Assembly (NCBI RefSeq): GCF_001307295.1
Contig: NZ_CP012700.1
Coordinates: 4,467,001 to 4,531,000, forward strand
Direction: 5' to 3'
DNA from: Sphingopyxis macrogoltabida
GTDB lineage: Bacteria; Pseudomonadota; Alphaproteobacteria; Sphingomonadales; Sphingomonadaceae
Length of the DNA stretch: 64,000 bases
This document shows, piece by piece, positions 35,989 through 46,131 of the stretch. The stretch's first letter is position 1. The number at the start of each line of letters is the position of its first letter. The notes below the pieces were generated by a model. The model saw only the letters and a program-made list of their open reading frames with translations. It had not been told where the DNA came from and ran no database searches. The position numbers were made by a program, and so were the translations under genes.

Positions 35989-37575
35989 ATGGATCAGTTC
36001 GACATCATCGTTATCGGCGGCGGCAGCGCGGGGAGTGCGGCGGCGGGGCGGCTCGCCGAGGACGGGAGGCGGACGGTCTGCCTGATCGAGGCGGGCGGCC
36101 GCAACGACACGATCCGGGTCAAGACGCCGGGTTTCATGCCTTTCATCCCCGATGCGTCCAACTATCGCTACGAGACGGTGCCGCAGCGCGGGCTGAACGG
36201 CCGGGTCGGCTACCAGCCGCGCGGCCGCGGGCTCGGCGGGTCGAGCGCGATCAACGCGATGGTCTATATCCGCGGGGCTGCCTTCGATTACGACCAGTGG
36301 GCGTCACTCGGCGCGACGGGGTGGAGCTACGCCGACGTGCTGCCCTTCTTCAAGCGCAGCGAGGGCAATGAGCGCGGCGCCGACGAATGGCACGGCGCCG
36401 ACGGCCCGCTCCATGTCATGGACCAGCGCTGGACCAATGTGACCAGCCGGCGGTTCGTCGAAAGCGCCGCGGCGCTGCAACTGCCGCGCACCGCCGATTT
36501 CAACGGCGCCCATCAGGAAGGCTTCGGCCTCTATCAGGTGACGCAGAAGGCGGGCGAGCGCTGGTCGGCGGCGCGCGCCTATGTCGAGCCGCTGCGCGCG
36601 CATGGCAATTTCGCGGTCCGCACCGGCGCGCTGGTCGAAAGGATCGTCGTCGAGGATGGCCGCGCGACCGGCGTCGTCATCCGCCGCGGATCGAAGCGCG
36701 AGACGCTGCGCGCGCGGGGCGGCGTGATCCTGTCGGCGGGCGCGTTCAACAGCCCGCAAATCCTGATGCTGTCGGGGATCGGGCCGGGCGCGCATCTGAA
36801 GGACAAGGGCATCGACGTCGCGCTCGACCGGGCCGGCGTCGGCGCGAACCTGCAGGACCATATCGACTATGTGTCGAGCTGGGAGACGCGCTCGACCGAC
36901 CCGTTCGGCGACAGCGCCGGCGGCACCTGGCGGATGGTCAAGGCGATCTTCGAGCATCGGACGAAACGGACCGGGATCATGACGACCTGCTTCGCCGAGG
37001 CGGGCGGCTTCTGGAAATCGCACCCCGACCTGCCCGCGCCCGACATCCAGTATCATTTCGTTCCCGCGATGCTAGAGGACCATGGACGGACGAAGGTGAA
37101 GGGACATGGTTTTTCCTGCCACGCCTGCGTCCTGCGTCCCGAAAGCCGCGGGTCGGTAACGCTTGCCTCCCCCGATGCCGCCGCGGCGCCGCTGATCGAT
37201 CCGGGCTTCCTGACCGACGACCGCGACATGGCGACCTTGCGCGCGGGGGTGCGGATGATGCACCGCATCGCTGCGGCGCCGCCGCTGTCGGACTATGCCG
37301 GGGTCGACCGCCATCCGGTCGATCTGGGCGACGATGCCGCGCTCGACGCGCTGATCCGCAGCCGCGCCGATACCGTCTATCACCCCGCCGGCACGTGCCG
37401 GATGGGCAGCGACGCCGATGCGGTGGTCGATCCGGCGCTGAAGCTGAACGGCATCGAGGGGCTGTGGGTCGCCGACGCGAGCATCATGCCGCGACTGGTC
37501 AGCGGCAACACCAACGCGCCGAGCATCATGATCGGCGAACGCGCCGCCGATTTCGTGAAGGCGGCGCTGAATTAA
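35989..37575 (+). CDS. GMC-family oxidoreductase (choline/alcohol dehydrogenase type)
   Basis: A 528-residue FAD enzyme. The N-terminal [10 protein letters not shown] and the [14 protein letters not shown] signatures are typical of glucose-methanol-choline oxidoreductases. The C-terminal active-site His is in [10 protein letters not shown] and the family's second residue is the Asn of G-N-T-N-A-P-S. It oxidises an alcohol to an aldehyde; the substrate is unknown. AGGGGAG seven bases upstream supports the ATG. It has no partner gene. Confidence 0.93.
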   Translation: MDQFDIIVIGGGSAGSAAAGRLAEDGRRTVCLIEAGGRNDTIRVKTPGFMPFIPDASNYRYETVPQRGLNGRVGYQPRGRGLGGSSAINAMVYIRGAAFDYDQWASLGATGWSYADVLPFFKRSEGNERGADEWHGADGPLHVMDQRWTNVTSRRFVESAAALQLPRTADFNGAHQEGFGLYQVTQKAGERWSAARAYVEPLRAHGNFAVRTGALVERIVVEDGRATGVVIRRGSKRETLRARGGVILSAGAFNSPQILMLSGIGPGAHLKDKGIDVALDRAGVGANLQDHIDYVSSWETRSTDPFGDSAGGTWRMVKAIFEHRTKRTGIMTTCFAEAGGFWKSHPDLPAPDIQYHFVPAMLEDHGRTKVKGHGFSCHACVLRPESRGSVTLASPDAAAAPLIDPGFLTDDRDMATLRAGVRMMHRIAAAPPLSDYAGVDRHPVDLGDDAALDALIRSRADTVYHPAGTCRMGSDADAVVDPALKLNGIEGLWVADASIMPRLVSGNTNAPSIMIGERAADFVKAALN

Positions 37576-37577
37576 AC

Positions 37578-37650
37578 TGTACCCCGGCGAAAGCCGGGGC
37601 CCACGAGAGTTCACGCCAAGCCTCTGGGCCCCGGCTTTCGCCGGGGTACA
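37578..37650. repeat. Intergenic hairpin repeat, class C, copy 2
   Basis: Arms TGTACCCCGGCGAAAGCCGG and CCGGCTTTCGCCGGGGTACA. It fills the whole gap between two convergent genes and ends exactly where the stop codon of the regulator begins. Confidence 0.9.
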
Positions 37651-38190
37651 TTAAGTGCAGGCGGCGGCCAGCCGCTGCCCATTCTCCGTCAGTTCATAGC
37701 AGCTCGCCGGCGGGCGCAGGTCGAGGATTTCGCGCGTCACCAGCCCATGCCTGCCGAGCGCGGTCAACCCCTGCGACAGCGCGCGCGGCGTCGCGGGGGC
37801 GAGCAGGCGCGACAGCGCGTTGAAGCGGCCATGCCCGGCGCCGATCCCGGCGACGAGCGGCAGGCCCCAGCGCGTCGCGGCCCCGGGGGGCAGGCCGATC
37901 GCGCGTTGCGCTTCGGCAATCGTCGCGGCGCGCGTGGCGGCGAACTGGCCCGCCTCGGTGAGGATATATTCGGGGCGCAGCGGGTGGCCGTGCCCGGGGT
38001 TGCGCTGCACCCAGCCGAGCGCCGCGGCGGCGTCGAGGGTGCGCGTCAGGCTGTCGCGCGGCAGGCCCAGCCGGTGCACCAGCTCGACGAAGCGCGCGCC
38101 GCGGTGGGCCGCCAGATCGGCGAGCAGCGGCACCAGCCAGCGATGGCTGCCAAGCTGGACAAGCAAGGGATCGGCTGTGGTTGACCGCAT
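37651..38190 (-). CDS. Transcriptional regulator with two tandem HxlR-like winged-helix domains
   Basis: A 179-residue protein with two copies of the same fold. Residues 10-75 have G-S-H-R-W-L-V-P-L-L, R-F-V-E-L-V, a recognition helix D-S-L-T-R-T-L and a wing ending Y-I-L-T-E-A-G. Residues 105-175 repeat R-W-G-L-P-L-V, R-F-N-A-L-S-R, R-A-L-S-Q-G-L and Y-E-L-T-E-N-G. Ordinary HxlR proteins have one such domain and dimerise; here a single chain would be a pseudo-dimer. It is divergent from the VOC gene and probably controls it. TATAGT lies nine bases before the ATG. Confidence 0.85.
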   Translation of the reverse strand: MRSTTADPLLVQLGSHRWLVPLLADLAAHRGARFVELVHRLGLPRDSLTRTLDAAAALGWVQRNPGHGHPLRPEYILTEAGQFAATRAATIAEAQRAIGLPPGAATRWGLPLVAGIGAGHGRFNALSRLLAPATPRALSQGLTALGRHGLVTREILDLRPPASCYELTENGQRLAAACT

Positions 38191-38199
38191 TTGCAACTA

Positions 38200-38226
38200 A
38201 CTATACAAACCGGACCATAGGGGCAA
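38200..38226 (-). promoter_or_regulatory. Candidate promoter of the winged-helix regulator
   Basis: On the minus strand TATAGT (38205-38200) is preceded after 15 bases by TTGCCC. The -10 is good and the spacer is short. The ATG follows nine bases after the -10, so the message would have almost no leader. Confidence 0.35.
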
Positions 38227-38287
38227 GCGACTTGGGCCGGATGATTCCTGCGATGGTCGATTTCCCTCTGACAACGGGAGGACAGAC

Positions 38288-38662
38288 ATGGCGCTTCAGA
38301 TCGGATCCGAACTCACCTGTTCGATGGGGGTCCGCGACATGACCGCGTCGATCGCATGGTATGAGCGGGTGATGCTGTGCAAGCTGCTCTACCGCGCCGA
38401 CGAAATCGGCTGGTGCGAACTCGCGACGCCGATGGCGGGGGTCAACATCGGGCTCAGCGAGGTCGAAAGCGTGACGCAGGGCGGCGGCGCGACCAATGTG
38501 TTCGAGGTGGCCGACATCGACGCGGCGAAGGCGCATCTCGATGCCGAAGGCGTGCGGCAGGATGGCGACATCCAGCATATCCCCGGACTGGTGAAGCTGA
38601 TCACCTTCTACGACCCCGACGGCAACGCCTTCATGTTCTCGCAGTCCGAGATGGCGGCGTGA
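38288..38662 (+). CDS. VOC-family (glyoxalase/bleomycin-resistance fold) protein
   Basis: A 124-residue VOC protein of two beta-alpha-beta-beta-beta units: S-I-A-W-Y-E-R-V-M and F-Y-D-P-D-G-N-A-F-M-F. The second metal-ligand position is recognisable, but no specific substrate is indicated. GGGAGG precedes the ATG. It is divergent from the tandem winged-helix regulator, so the pair may be a small inducible detoxification module. A lipocalin-like gene follows after 10 bases. Confidence 0.9.
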   Translation: MALQIGSELTCSMGVRDMTASIAWYERVMLCKLLYRADEIGWCELATPMAGVNIGLSEVESVTQGGGATNVFEVADIDAAKAHLDAEGVRQDGDIQHIPGLVKLITFYDPDGNAFMFSQSEMAA

Positions 38663-38672
38663 CGCCGCTCTG

Positions 38673-39134
38673 GTGGGCGGTGGTGGCCTGATCGCGCCGG
38701 CGACGCCTGCCGAATCGCCATCGCTCGCCGCCTGGCACGGCAGTTGGAGCGGGGCGGGCGAAGCGTTCGGCAAGCCGGCGACCGCGACGCTGGAGATTGC
38801 ACCCGGCGAAGGCGGCGCGACGTCGCTTGCCTATCGCCTGAGCATCGATGGAACGCCGCCGGTGCACTATTCGGCGGAGGCGGATTACGGGCTGGATACG
38901 AAGGGCCGGGTCAGTGGAAAATGGACCGACAGCTATGGCCGTACGCGCCCCGTTTCGGGGGGCATCGAAGGGCCGGTCTGGTGGACTCATTGGGGCAGCG
39001 CCGATGTCGAGATCGGCCGCTCGACCTATGCGCTCGATACGGACGGAACGCTGACCGTCAGCGATTCGGTCCTGCAGGCCGACGGCGGTTGGCGCGTCTT
39101 TGCCGTGCTGCACTATCGCCGCAACAAGGGCTGA
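38673..39134 (+). CDS. Hypothetical protein, beta-barrel-like
   Basis: A 153-residue protein. After a Gly/Ala-rich lead it has alternating strands with L-A-A-W-H-G-S-W-S-G, Y-G-L-D-T-K-G-R-V-S-G-K-W and G-W-R-V-F-A-V-L-H-Y-R-R, a pattern like lipocalin or DUF1579-type barrels. I cannot name the family. The GTG at 38673 starts 10 bases after the VOC gene's stop, so the two are probably one transcript; a later start is possible since the first 15 residues are low-complexity. Confidence 0.65.
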   Translation: MGGGGLIAPATPAESPSLAAWHGSWSGAGEAFGKPATATLEIAPGEGGATSLAYRLSIDGTPPVHYSAEADYGLDTKGRVSGKWTDSYGRTRPVSGGIEGPVWWTHWGSADVEIGRSTYALDTDGTLTVSDSVLQADGGWRVFAVLHYRRNKG

Positions 39135-39170
39135 AAACCGCCGTTTCTTTGTGATGCACATGCTGCGCAC

Positions 39171-39203
39171 AAAAAAAGAGGGCCGGGACTTGCGTCCCGG
39201 CCC
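39171..39203 (-). terminator. Rho-independent terminator (distal)
   Basis: On the minus strand the 10-bp stem GGGCCGGGAC/GTCCCGGCCC with a four-base loop precedes TCTTTTTTT. It lies about 275 bases beyond the amtB stop codon, after another terminator. Confidence 0.88.
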
Positions 39204-39366
39204 AGCCTTTCAGGCTCTCCCCTCCTGAAACTGTTGACGCAATGAATGCCACATTAATGTCATGTTGGAAAGGGGTAATTTCGCTTTGCCGAATGCCCTT
39301 TGTGTGCACAAAAAAACCGGGCAAAAATGAGGCGGGATAGCCATCGCGAACCTGGCCGCTGGCGAT
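39171..39366 (-). ncRNA. Candidate small RNA downstream of amtB
   Basis: Between two strong minus-strand terminators lies about 165 bases with no open frame. On the minus strand it contains the hairpin TTTCAGG-AGGGGAGAG-CCTGAAA (39230-39208), whose loop is purine-rich and SD-like, followed at once by a 10-bp terminator stem and a T7 tail (39203-39171). A hairpin with an exposed G-rich loop plus a terminator is the standard layout of trans-acting small RNAs. No clear promoter was found. It could also be a long 3' UTR of amtB produced by read-through. Confidence 0.4.
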
Positions 39367-39396
39367 CAAAAAAGAGGCCGGGGACAAGCCCCGGCC
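39367..39396 (-). terminator. Rho-independent terminator of glnK-amtB
   Basis: On the minus strand the 8-bp stem GGCCGGGG/CCCCGGCC with a five-base loop precedes CTTTTTT. It lies about 80 bases after the amtB stop, just past a further long hairpin (GGATACCCGCCGCC with its partner GGCGGCGGGATCC) whose loop holds CTCTCTCCTC. Confidence 0.88.
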
Positions 39397-39478
39397 AGTG
39401 GTTCGCAGGAGGAACCCCGGTAGGATCCCGCCGCCCTTTTGAAAGAGGAGAGAGCGCGGCGGCGGGTATCCTGTCTCG

Positions 39479-40840
<1,362 letters not shown>

Positions 40841-40857
40841 ATTTTCCCCCTTCGTCA

Positions 40858-41496
<639 letters not shown>

Positions 41497-41525
41497 TCAT
41501 GGCATCCGGATAGTGCCGCTTGCGG

Positions 41526-42227
41526 CTATCCGTCGGCCTTCGCGAAGCGGGCCCAGATCGGCAGATGGTCCGACGCGCGCGCCGCGAGCGGGCTGCGGTG
41601 AACCCCGGCCTCGATTGCCTCGAGGTCGGGCGAGGCGAAGATACGGTCGAGTTTCGCCACCGGGCGGCGGCTGTGAAAGCTGTGTCCGGTATCGACCAGC
41701 CGGTGCCGGGCGCCGAAATCGGCCAGGCAGCCGCCCGACGCGCGCCATTCGTTGCAATCGCCCATCAGGATCGTCGGCAATTCTTCGCCCTCGGCGACAT
41801 GGTTCAGGATCGCGCGCGCCTGCTGGCGGCGGCGGAGTCCCGAAATGTCGAGGTGCATGCCGACCACCCGCAATCGGGTATCGCCGAGGCGGATCGTCGC
41901 GGCGACGGCCCCTCTGGGTTCGAGCGTCGGCAGGTGGAGGGCGTGGCTCTCCTCGACTTCGGCGCCCTTGCGGACGAGCAGCGCATTGCCGTGCCAGCCG
42001 ATGGCATAGGGGCGACCATCGAGCAGGTCGACCGGGACATAATCGCTATGCTCGGCGAACATGTGCGGCGGGATCGCGCTCGCGCGGGTGCCGAAACGCC
42101 GGTCGGCTTCCTGCAGCGCGACGATGTCGGCGTCGAGCTCGCCGAGCACCGACAGCACGCGCCCCGGATCGCGGCGGCGGTCGAGCCCGATGCCCTTGCG
42201 CATATTGTAACTGGCGACCTTGATCAT
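41526..42227 (-). CDS. Endonuclease/exonuclease/phosphatase-family protein
   Basis: A 233-residue EEP-fold hydrolase. It has the N-terminal S-Y-N-M-R-K-G, the catalytic Glu in A-L-Q-E-A-D, G-D-C-N near residue 157 and the C-terminal A-S-D-H-L-P-I. There is no signal peptide. Related proteins cleave DNA, phospholipids or inositol phosphates, and the substrate cannot be told. It lies upstream of two unrelated conserved genes on the same strand. Confidence 0.88.
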   Translation of the reverse strand: MIKVASYNMRKGIGLDRRRDPGRVLSVLGELDADIVALQEADRRFGTRASAIPPHMFAEHSDYVPVDLLDGRPYAIGWHGNALLVRKGAEVEESHALHLPTLEPRGAVAATIRLGDTRLRVVGMHLDISGLRRRQQARAILNHVAEGEELPTILMGDCNEWRASGGCLADFGARHRLVDTGHSFHSRRPVAKLDRIFASPDLEAIEAGVHRSPLAARASDHLPIWARFAKADG

Positions 42228-42296
42228 GGGGGAGAGGGGCTGCTTTCCTTGGCTTGTCTCTTGATCAGGACGAACGGGCCGCCGATTCGGTTGCGT

Positions 42297-42509
42297 TCAT
42301 CGCGCGTCGAACGCGGCGAGCAACGCCTTCGCCTCGTCCAGATCCTCGTCCAGCACCATCAGCCGCACCGGGATGAGCAGCCCGACGCTTTCGGCGATGT
42401 TCATCCCCGCGTCGAAACATACGGCGTGCACCCCGGCGCTTTCGAGGCGGCCGCGCAGCAATTCGGCTTCGGCACCGTTCGGCAGGCGGACCAGCTCGAC
42501 GAGCGGCAT
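42297..42509 (-). CDS. DUF2007-type small protein
   Basis: A 70-residue protein with the DUF2007 pattern: A-E-L-L-R-G-R-L-E-S-A-G-V-H-A-V-C-F-D, then P-V-R-L-M-V-L-D-E-D-L-D-E-A-K. The domain occurs in PII-like sensory or signal-transducing contexts, but its function is unknown. The ATG shares one base with the stop of the upstream flavin-reductase-type gene (TGATG), so the two are translationally coupled. Confidence 0.85.
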   Translation of the reverse strand: MPLVELVRLPNGAEAELLRGRLESAGVHAVCFDAGMNIAESVGLLIPVRLMVLDEDLDEAKALLAAFDAR

Positions 42510-43072
42510 CAGGCATCGCCCGTAATGAAGCGATCGGTCGGCCGCGTAGGCAACCCGTCGATGCTGCGGTCGCGTTCCTTGAATTTTTCGACCCACAATA
42601 CCGGGTCGGCCTGCCGGTGATATTTCTGCAGCGTGTCGCGTTCGTGGCTGAGTTCCATCATCGGCACGCCCCAGCCGCAGCTCGTCTGGACGCTTGTCAC
42701 ATCGATGACGAAGATCTGGCGGGTGCCGGGGAGCAGCGTGAAATGTGCCGCGACCGCCGCCCAATCGGCATCCTGCGGCAACACCGCGCGCCCGCGGCCG
42801 TAGATGCGCAGGATCAGCGCGCTGCGGTCGAAGGCGCAGAACATGATCGTGATCCGCCCATCCGCCGCCAGATGCGCGTGCGTCTCGTTCCCCGATCCGC
42901 CGAAGTCGAGATAGGCGACCTGCGTTTCGGACAGCGTGCGAAACGTGTCGGCATAGCCTTTCGGCGACAGGTTGATGCGTCCGTCGGCCGCGGCGGTCGC
43001 GGTGAAGAAGACCGGCTGCTTCGCGATGAAGGCGATATGCTTGTCGGTCAGCGTCTCGGTGAATTCGGCCAT
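42509..43072 (-). CDS. Pyridoxamine 5'-phosphate oxidase family protein
   Basis: A 187-residue split-barrel flavin-binding protein (P-V-F-F-T-A-T-A-A-A-D-G-R-I-N-L-S-P and I-T-I-M-F-C-A-F). The family includes PdxH and general FMN-dependent oxidoreductases; it is distinct from PdxH proper in length and sequence. FMN or F420 binding is likely but not proven. It is coupled to the DUF2007 gene downstream. Confidence 0.87.
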   Translation of the reverse strand: MAEFTETLTDKHIAFIAKQPVFFTATAAADGRINLSPKGYADTFRTLSETQVAYLDFGGSGNETHAHLAADGRITIMFCAFDRSALILRIYGRGRAVLPQDADWAAVAAHFTLLPGTRQIFVIDVTSVQTSCGWGVPMMELSHERDTLQKYHRQADPVLWVEKFKERDRSIDGLPTRPTDRFITGDA

Positions 43073-43106
43073 CGTCGGGGCTCCGCAAGGGTTCGCAACG
43101 GCTCTA

Positions 43107-43673
43107 TCACCAATTCTTGCCCTCTTCTATCGCGGCTTCCTCGCCGGGGCGCGATGCACGGCCGAGAGCGGCGTTGCGATGCGGGAAACGGCCGAAGCGG
43201 TCGATGATATCGAAATGCTGCTGCGCATATTCGAGGAACGAGGGATCGGCGAGCTGCGCCATGAGGCGCAGCGATTCGCGCTGGTCGGCGATATCCTCGC
43301 TATGTTCGAAGGGCAGATAGGCGAAGACGCGGCGCTCGTCGGGCCAGTCGCGGTCCCAGCCGCGCTCGACGACGCCGCGCGCGATCGCGACGGCGAGGCT
43401 GTCGGTGGCAAAGGCTTCGGCGTCGCCGCGGTGCAGGTTGCGCGGCACCTGATCGAACAGCAGGATCGCCGCGAGCGCGGTCTCGGGATCGGTCAGGAAA
43501 CTCGCGGCGGGCAGCGAGCGCAGCGCGGCGCGCCAGTCCTGTACCAGCGCGCCGAGGTCGGCATCGAAACCGGGACCGCCACCGAACCAGTCGTCCATGC
43601 CGTGCGCGTCGAACCAGAAGGCGAGCAATTGCCGCGCCCAGTCGGCGGGGGGAGCGATATTTTCGTAAGGCAA
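43107..43673 (-). CDS. DUF924 family protein
   Basis: A 188-residue alpha-helical protein with the DUF924 hallmarks: L-A-F-W-F-D-A, L-L-F-D-Q-V-P-R-N-L-H-R-G and F-E-H-S-E-D. The family has a TPR-like fold; the function is unknown. It lies 34 bases upstream of the oxidase-family gene on the same strand and may share its promoter. Confidence 0.9.
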   Translation of the reverse strand: MPYENIAPPADWARQLLAFWFDAHGMDDWFGGGPGFDADLGALVQDWRAALRSLPAASFLTDPETALAAILLFDQVPRNLHRGDAEAFATDSLAVAIARGVVERGWDRDWPDERRVFAYLPFEHSEDIADQRESLRLMAQLADPSFLEYAQQHFDIIDRFGRFPHRNAALGRASRPGEEAAIEEGKNW

Positions 43674-43693
43674 GGCCGATCCTTCGTATACAT

Positions 43694-43771
43694 CGTCATC
43701 CCGGCGAAGGCCGGGATCTCAACCTAACGATTTTTCGCCACGAAGAGATCCCGGCCTCCGCCGGGATGACG
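43694..43771. repeat. Intergenic hairpin repeat, class E
   Basis: Arms CGTCATCCCGGCGAAGGCCG and CGGCCTCCGCCGGGATGACG around an AT-rich centre with a GATCTC/GAGATC pair. Only one copy of this class is seen here. It lies between DUF924 and the DUF6491-like gene. Confidence 0.85.
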
Positions 43772-43793
43772 GCAGATAGTTTGGAGCGGGCTT

Positions 43794-44198
43794 CTACTCC
43801 GCCTTGGCGCGGCGATAGGGCACGAACTCGCCGAGCGAGACGAAACCGCTGTACATATGGCTCGTCCGGTCGCGCAGTTCGACGGTGTCGATGCTGCACA
43901 GCTGGCTGCCGGTCAGCTTGGTCACAAGAATATCGTCGTCGTTCAGCGTCTGCGCGCCGCCCTTCGGGCGGTTGACCCACAGGGTGCTGCCGACGCGATA
44001 GACGATCGCGGTCTTGTCGATGATCTGGCTGCTGCTGACCGAGGAAAGCGGGATGCAATCCTGCGGCGCGCCCGCGATGCGGCCGTCGAGCAATTTCTCG
44101 AGCTTCGCTTCGGGGGCGAGCTTGTCTTTCGCCGCGGCGACGCCGGGCGCGGCCGCGATGGCAGCCGCGGCAAGGATGGTGAATATGAGCGGACGCAT
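43794..44198 (-). CDS. Exported protein, tentatively DUF6491
   Basis: A 134-residue protein with a signal peptide (I-F-T-I-L-A-A-A-A-I-A-A-A-P-G-V-A-A-A). The mature part has two cysteines (D-C-I-P-L and L-C-S-I-D) that could form a disulfide, the V-Y-R-V-G-S-T-L-W-V-N-R pattern and an acidic-basic tail. This fits the small DUF6491 group of sphingomonads, but I am not certain. AGGAG lies seven bases upstream of the ATG at 44198. Confidence 0.75.
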   Translation of the reverse strand: MRPLIFTILAAAAIAAAPGVAAAKDKLAPEAKLEKLLDGRIAGAPQDCIPLSSVSSSQIIDKTAIVYRVGSTLWVNRPKGGAQTLNDDDILVTKLTGSQLCSIDTVELRDRTSHMYSGFVSLGEFVPYRRAKAE

Positions 44199-44326
44199 GA
44201 TACGACTCCTGTACTTCATGACTCAGCTCCCCGCGGTTTTCTTACGCCTCATCGTGTGAACGGCGCCTGACTGAAAAGCCAGCAAGAGGTCGGCTTTGGG
44301 GTGGGGAGCGGACGTTGCCCTTACCG

Positions 44327-44413
44327 TGTACCCCGGCGAAAGCCGGGGCCCAGGGCGTCGGAAAGCAAAGATTGCGCTATGGCGCTCTGGGCCCCGGCTT
44401 TCGCCGGGGTACA
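44327..44413. repeat. Intergenic hairpin repeat, class C, copy 3
   Basis: Arms TGTACCCCGGCGAAAGCCGG and CCGGCTTTCGCCGGGGTACA. The outer module GGGGTGGGGAGCGGACGTT lies on its left at 44299-44317. Together they fill most of the 265-base gap between two genes. Confidence 0.9.
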
Positions 44414-44463
44414 CAGCATTGATGGCAACTATCGGCCGAAACCCGCCATTCCCTCCGCGGAGC

Positions 44464-45687
44464 TCAGCAGGCGCCGTCGGGAAGCGGGATGCCGAGCGGA
44501 CCCTTGCATTTCTTCTTCTTGGGCTTTTCGGCGGGCGCGCCGTCATCGCTGCCGCCGCTCGCCGCGCCGCCCATGGCACCCATGCCGCCGAAATCGGCGC
44601 CGATCAGCAGCATCGTGTGCGAACGGAAGCGCACCTTCGCGGTCCAGTCGATGTTCCACACCGCATTGCCCGAGGGCTTCGGCGGATAGGAGAAATTGGC
44701 CTCGGGCCCGAAGGCGTTGAGATTGCCGACCAGCATGTCACCCGAGGCCTTCTTGACCTCGGCCGGGATCTGGCAGCTCGTCTGGCTCGGCGGCATCACG
44801 ATCTTCTTGGTGATCAGGTTCGCGACGGTCGCCGGCGGCAACCAGTCCCACAGCCCGCCGCCGAATTCCTTCGTCGCGCTGCTCGTCCACCACACGACGT
44901 CGCCACCGCTGCCGGCGCGGTCCATGCCGCCGAAGGCCCAGGCCGCGTAACCCGTGGCGGGCTGGAGCGCGCCCCAGCGGATCATCACCGACCCGTCGGG
45001 CTGGATCGCGGTCGACGCCTGCAGGCCGGGCATATAATCCTGCGCGAGGGTGAAATTGATGTCGGAGCCATAATTGCTCGCGATGCGGTGCGCCCCGAGC
45101 AGCGACGATCCCGACGAGGGCTGCTTGCCCTTGCCGTTCGGCCAGTGGGTATAGGAACGGCTGTTCGCCGCCGACACTTCGCGGATGATCGGCACCGCGG
45201 TCGACATCAGCCCCGGCGGCATCTGGCCCGCGGCGACCTTGGCGAAGTCGATGATCACCGGCTGCCCCGGGCCCGCTTTGGCGCCGCAGCCCCAATAGAG
45301 GAGCAGGCGGCCCTTCGGCCGTTCGAAATCGCCGGGCAGGTCGGGCGTCCCGCGTTCGGGCGCGATCAGCGGCAGCGACTTGCCGACCTTGGCCTGCGGC
45401 TGAAAGAAATGGTCGCCCTTCGGCGGCGGCGCGGTCGGCGCGTCGTTCGAACCGAGGCGGAGGTCGAGCGTATAGGCGACCTTGCTCGCCGGATCGCCGC
45501 CGAACATCATCCCCATCGCACCGCCGATGCCGCCCTTGCCGCCGCCCATCGCGGCGAACCCCGACATCGTCGCGACGTCCATCTCGTAACGTTCCTTGGG
45601 TCCGGTCGACTTTTGCGCCGACCCCGGAACGGCGGCGAGCATCGCGGCAATCGCGGCGACGGAAACGAAACGCAGACTCGAACGCAT
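44464..45687 (-). CDS. Large exported hypothetical protein
   Basis: A 407-residue protein with a signal peptide (S-V-A-A-I-A-A-M-L-A-A-V-P-G-S-A-Q). It is rich in Gly, Met and Trp in parts (G-G-K-G-G-I-G-G-A-M-G-M-M), has a Cys in Y-W-G-C-G and ends in a Lys-rich C-terminus (K-K-K-K-C-K-G). I know of no function. GAGGGGGG precedes the ATG. It lies 71 bases downstream of a small coupled gene, tldD and so on, but with no clear link. Confidence 0.75.
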   Translation of the reverse strand: MRSSLRFVSVAAIAAMLAAVPGSAQKSTGPKERYEMDVATMSGFAAMGGGKGGIGGAMGMMFGGDPASKVAYTLDLRLGSNDAPTAPPPKGDHFFQPQAKVGKSLPLIAPERGTPDLPGDFERPKGRLLLYWGCGAKAGPGQPVIIDFAKVAAGQMPPGLMSTAVPIIREVSAANSRSYTHWPNGKGKQPSSGSSLLGAHRIASNYGSDINFTLAQDYMPGLQASTAIQPDGSVMIRWGALQPATGYAAWAFGGMDRAGSGGDVVWWTSSATKEFGGGLWDWLPPATVANLITKKIVMPPSQTSCQIPAEVKKASGDMLVGNLNAFGPEANFSYPPKPSGNAVWNIDWTAKVRFRSHTMLLIGADFGGMGAMGGAASGGSDDGAPAEKPKKKKCKGPLGIPLPDGAC

Positions 45688-45758
45688 GATAACCCCCCTC
45701 TTGCAGGGGCATGGCCCCGCGGATGATGCGACCCGATTCTTCGGTATGTTTGAACGAG

Positions 45759-46130
45759 CTATAGACGCGGCGCGGGCGAAGGCCAAGTGAGGCGGATCAC
45801 AGGCCGCTCACCCTGTAGCTCGGCGATCTCTGCCATCCGTCCGCGGACGATGCCCCGGCGGACATAGCGGGCACAGCCCGGATCGGTGTCGATTGCGGCC
45901 TGGGTCAGCCGACGGAAGCCGGCGTGCGCGAGGATCAGGCGATGCGCCTCATCGATCGAAACGCCGAAGACCGACCGGACGATCTTGACCAGTTCGAACC
46001 AGCTGGCAGGCCGGTCCGACAGGTCGTTCCATGGCCTGCGGCTTCGGTACATATCCTCGATGACATCGAACGCCGGGTCGGCGGCACGCTGGCGATTATA
46101 GAAATCGGCAGCAGCGGGCCACTCGCTCAT
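45759..46130 (-). CDS. Small hypothetical protein coupled to tldD
   Basis: A 123-residue soluble protein (D-F-Y-N-R-Q-R-A-A-D-P and V-F-G-V-S-I-D-E-A-H-R-L-I). The ATG follows the tldD stop after a single base (TGACATG), strong evidence of translational coupling. No named domain recognised. It could be a partner of TldD, but this is only a positional inference. Confidence 0.7.
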   Translation of the reverse strand: MSEWPAAADFYNRQRAADPAFDVIEDMYRSRRPWNDLSDRPASWFELVKIVRSVFGVSIDEAHRLILAHAGFRRLTQAAIDTDPGCARYVRRGIVRGRMAEIAELQGERPVIRLTWPSPAPRL

Positions 46131-46131
46131 G

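Noticed and set aside
42234..42296. Possible terminator between the EEP-family and DUF2007 genes
   Set aside because: Only weak pairing is present and no T-run on the relevant strand.
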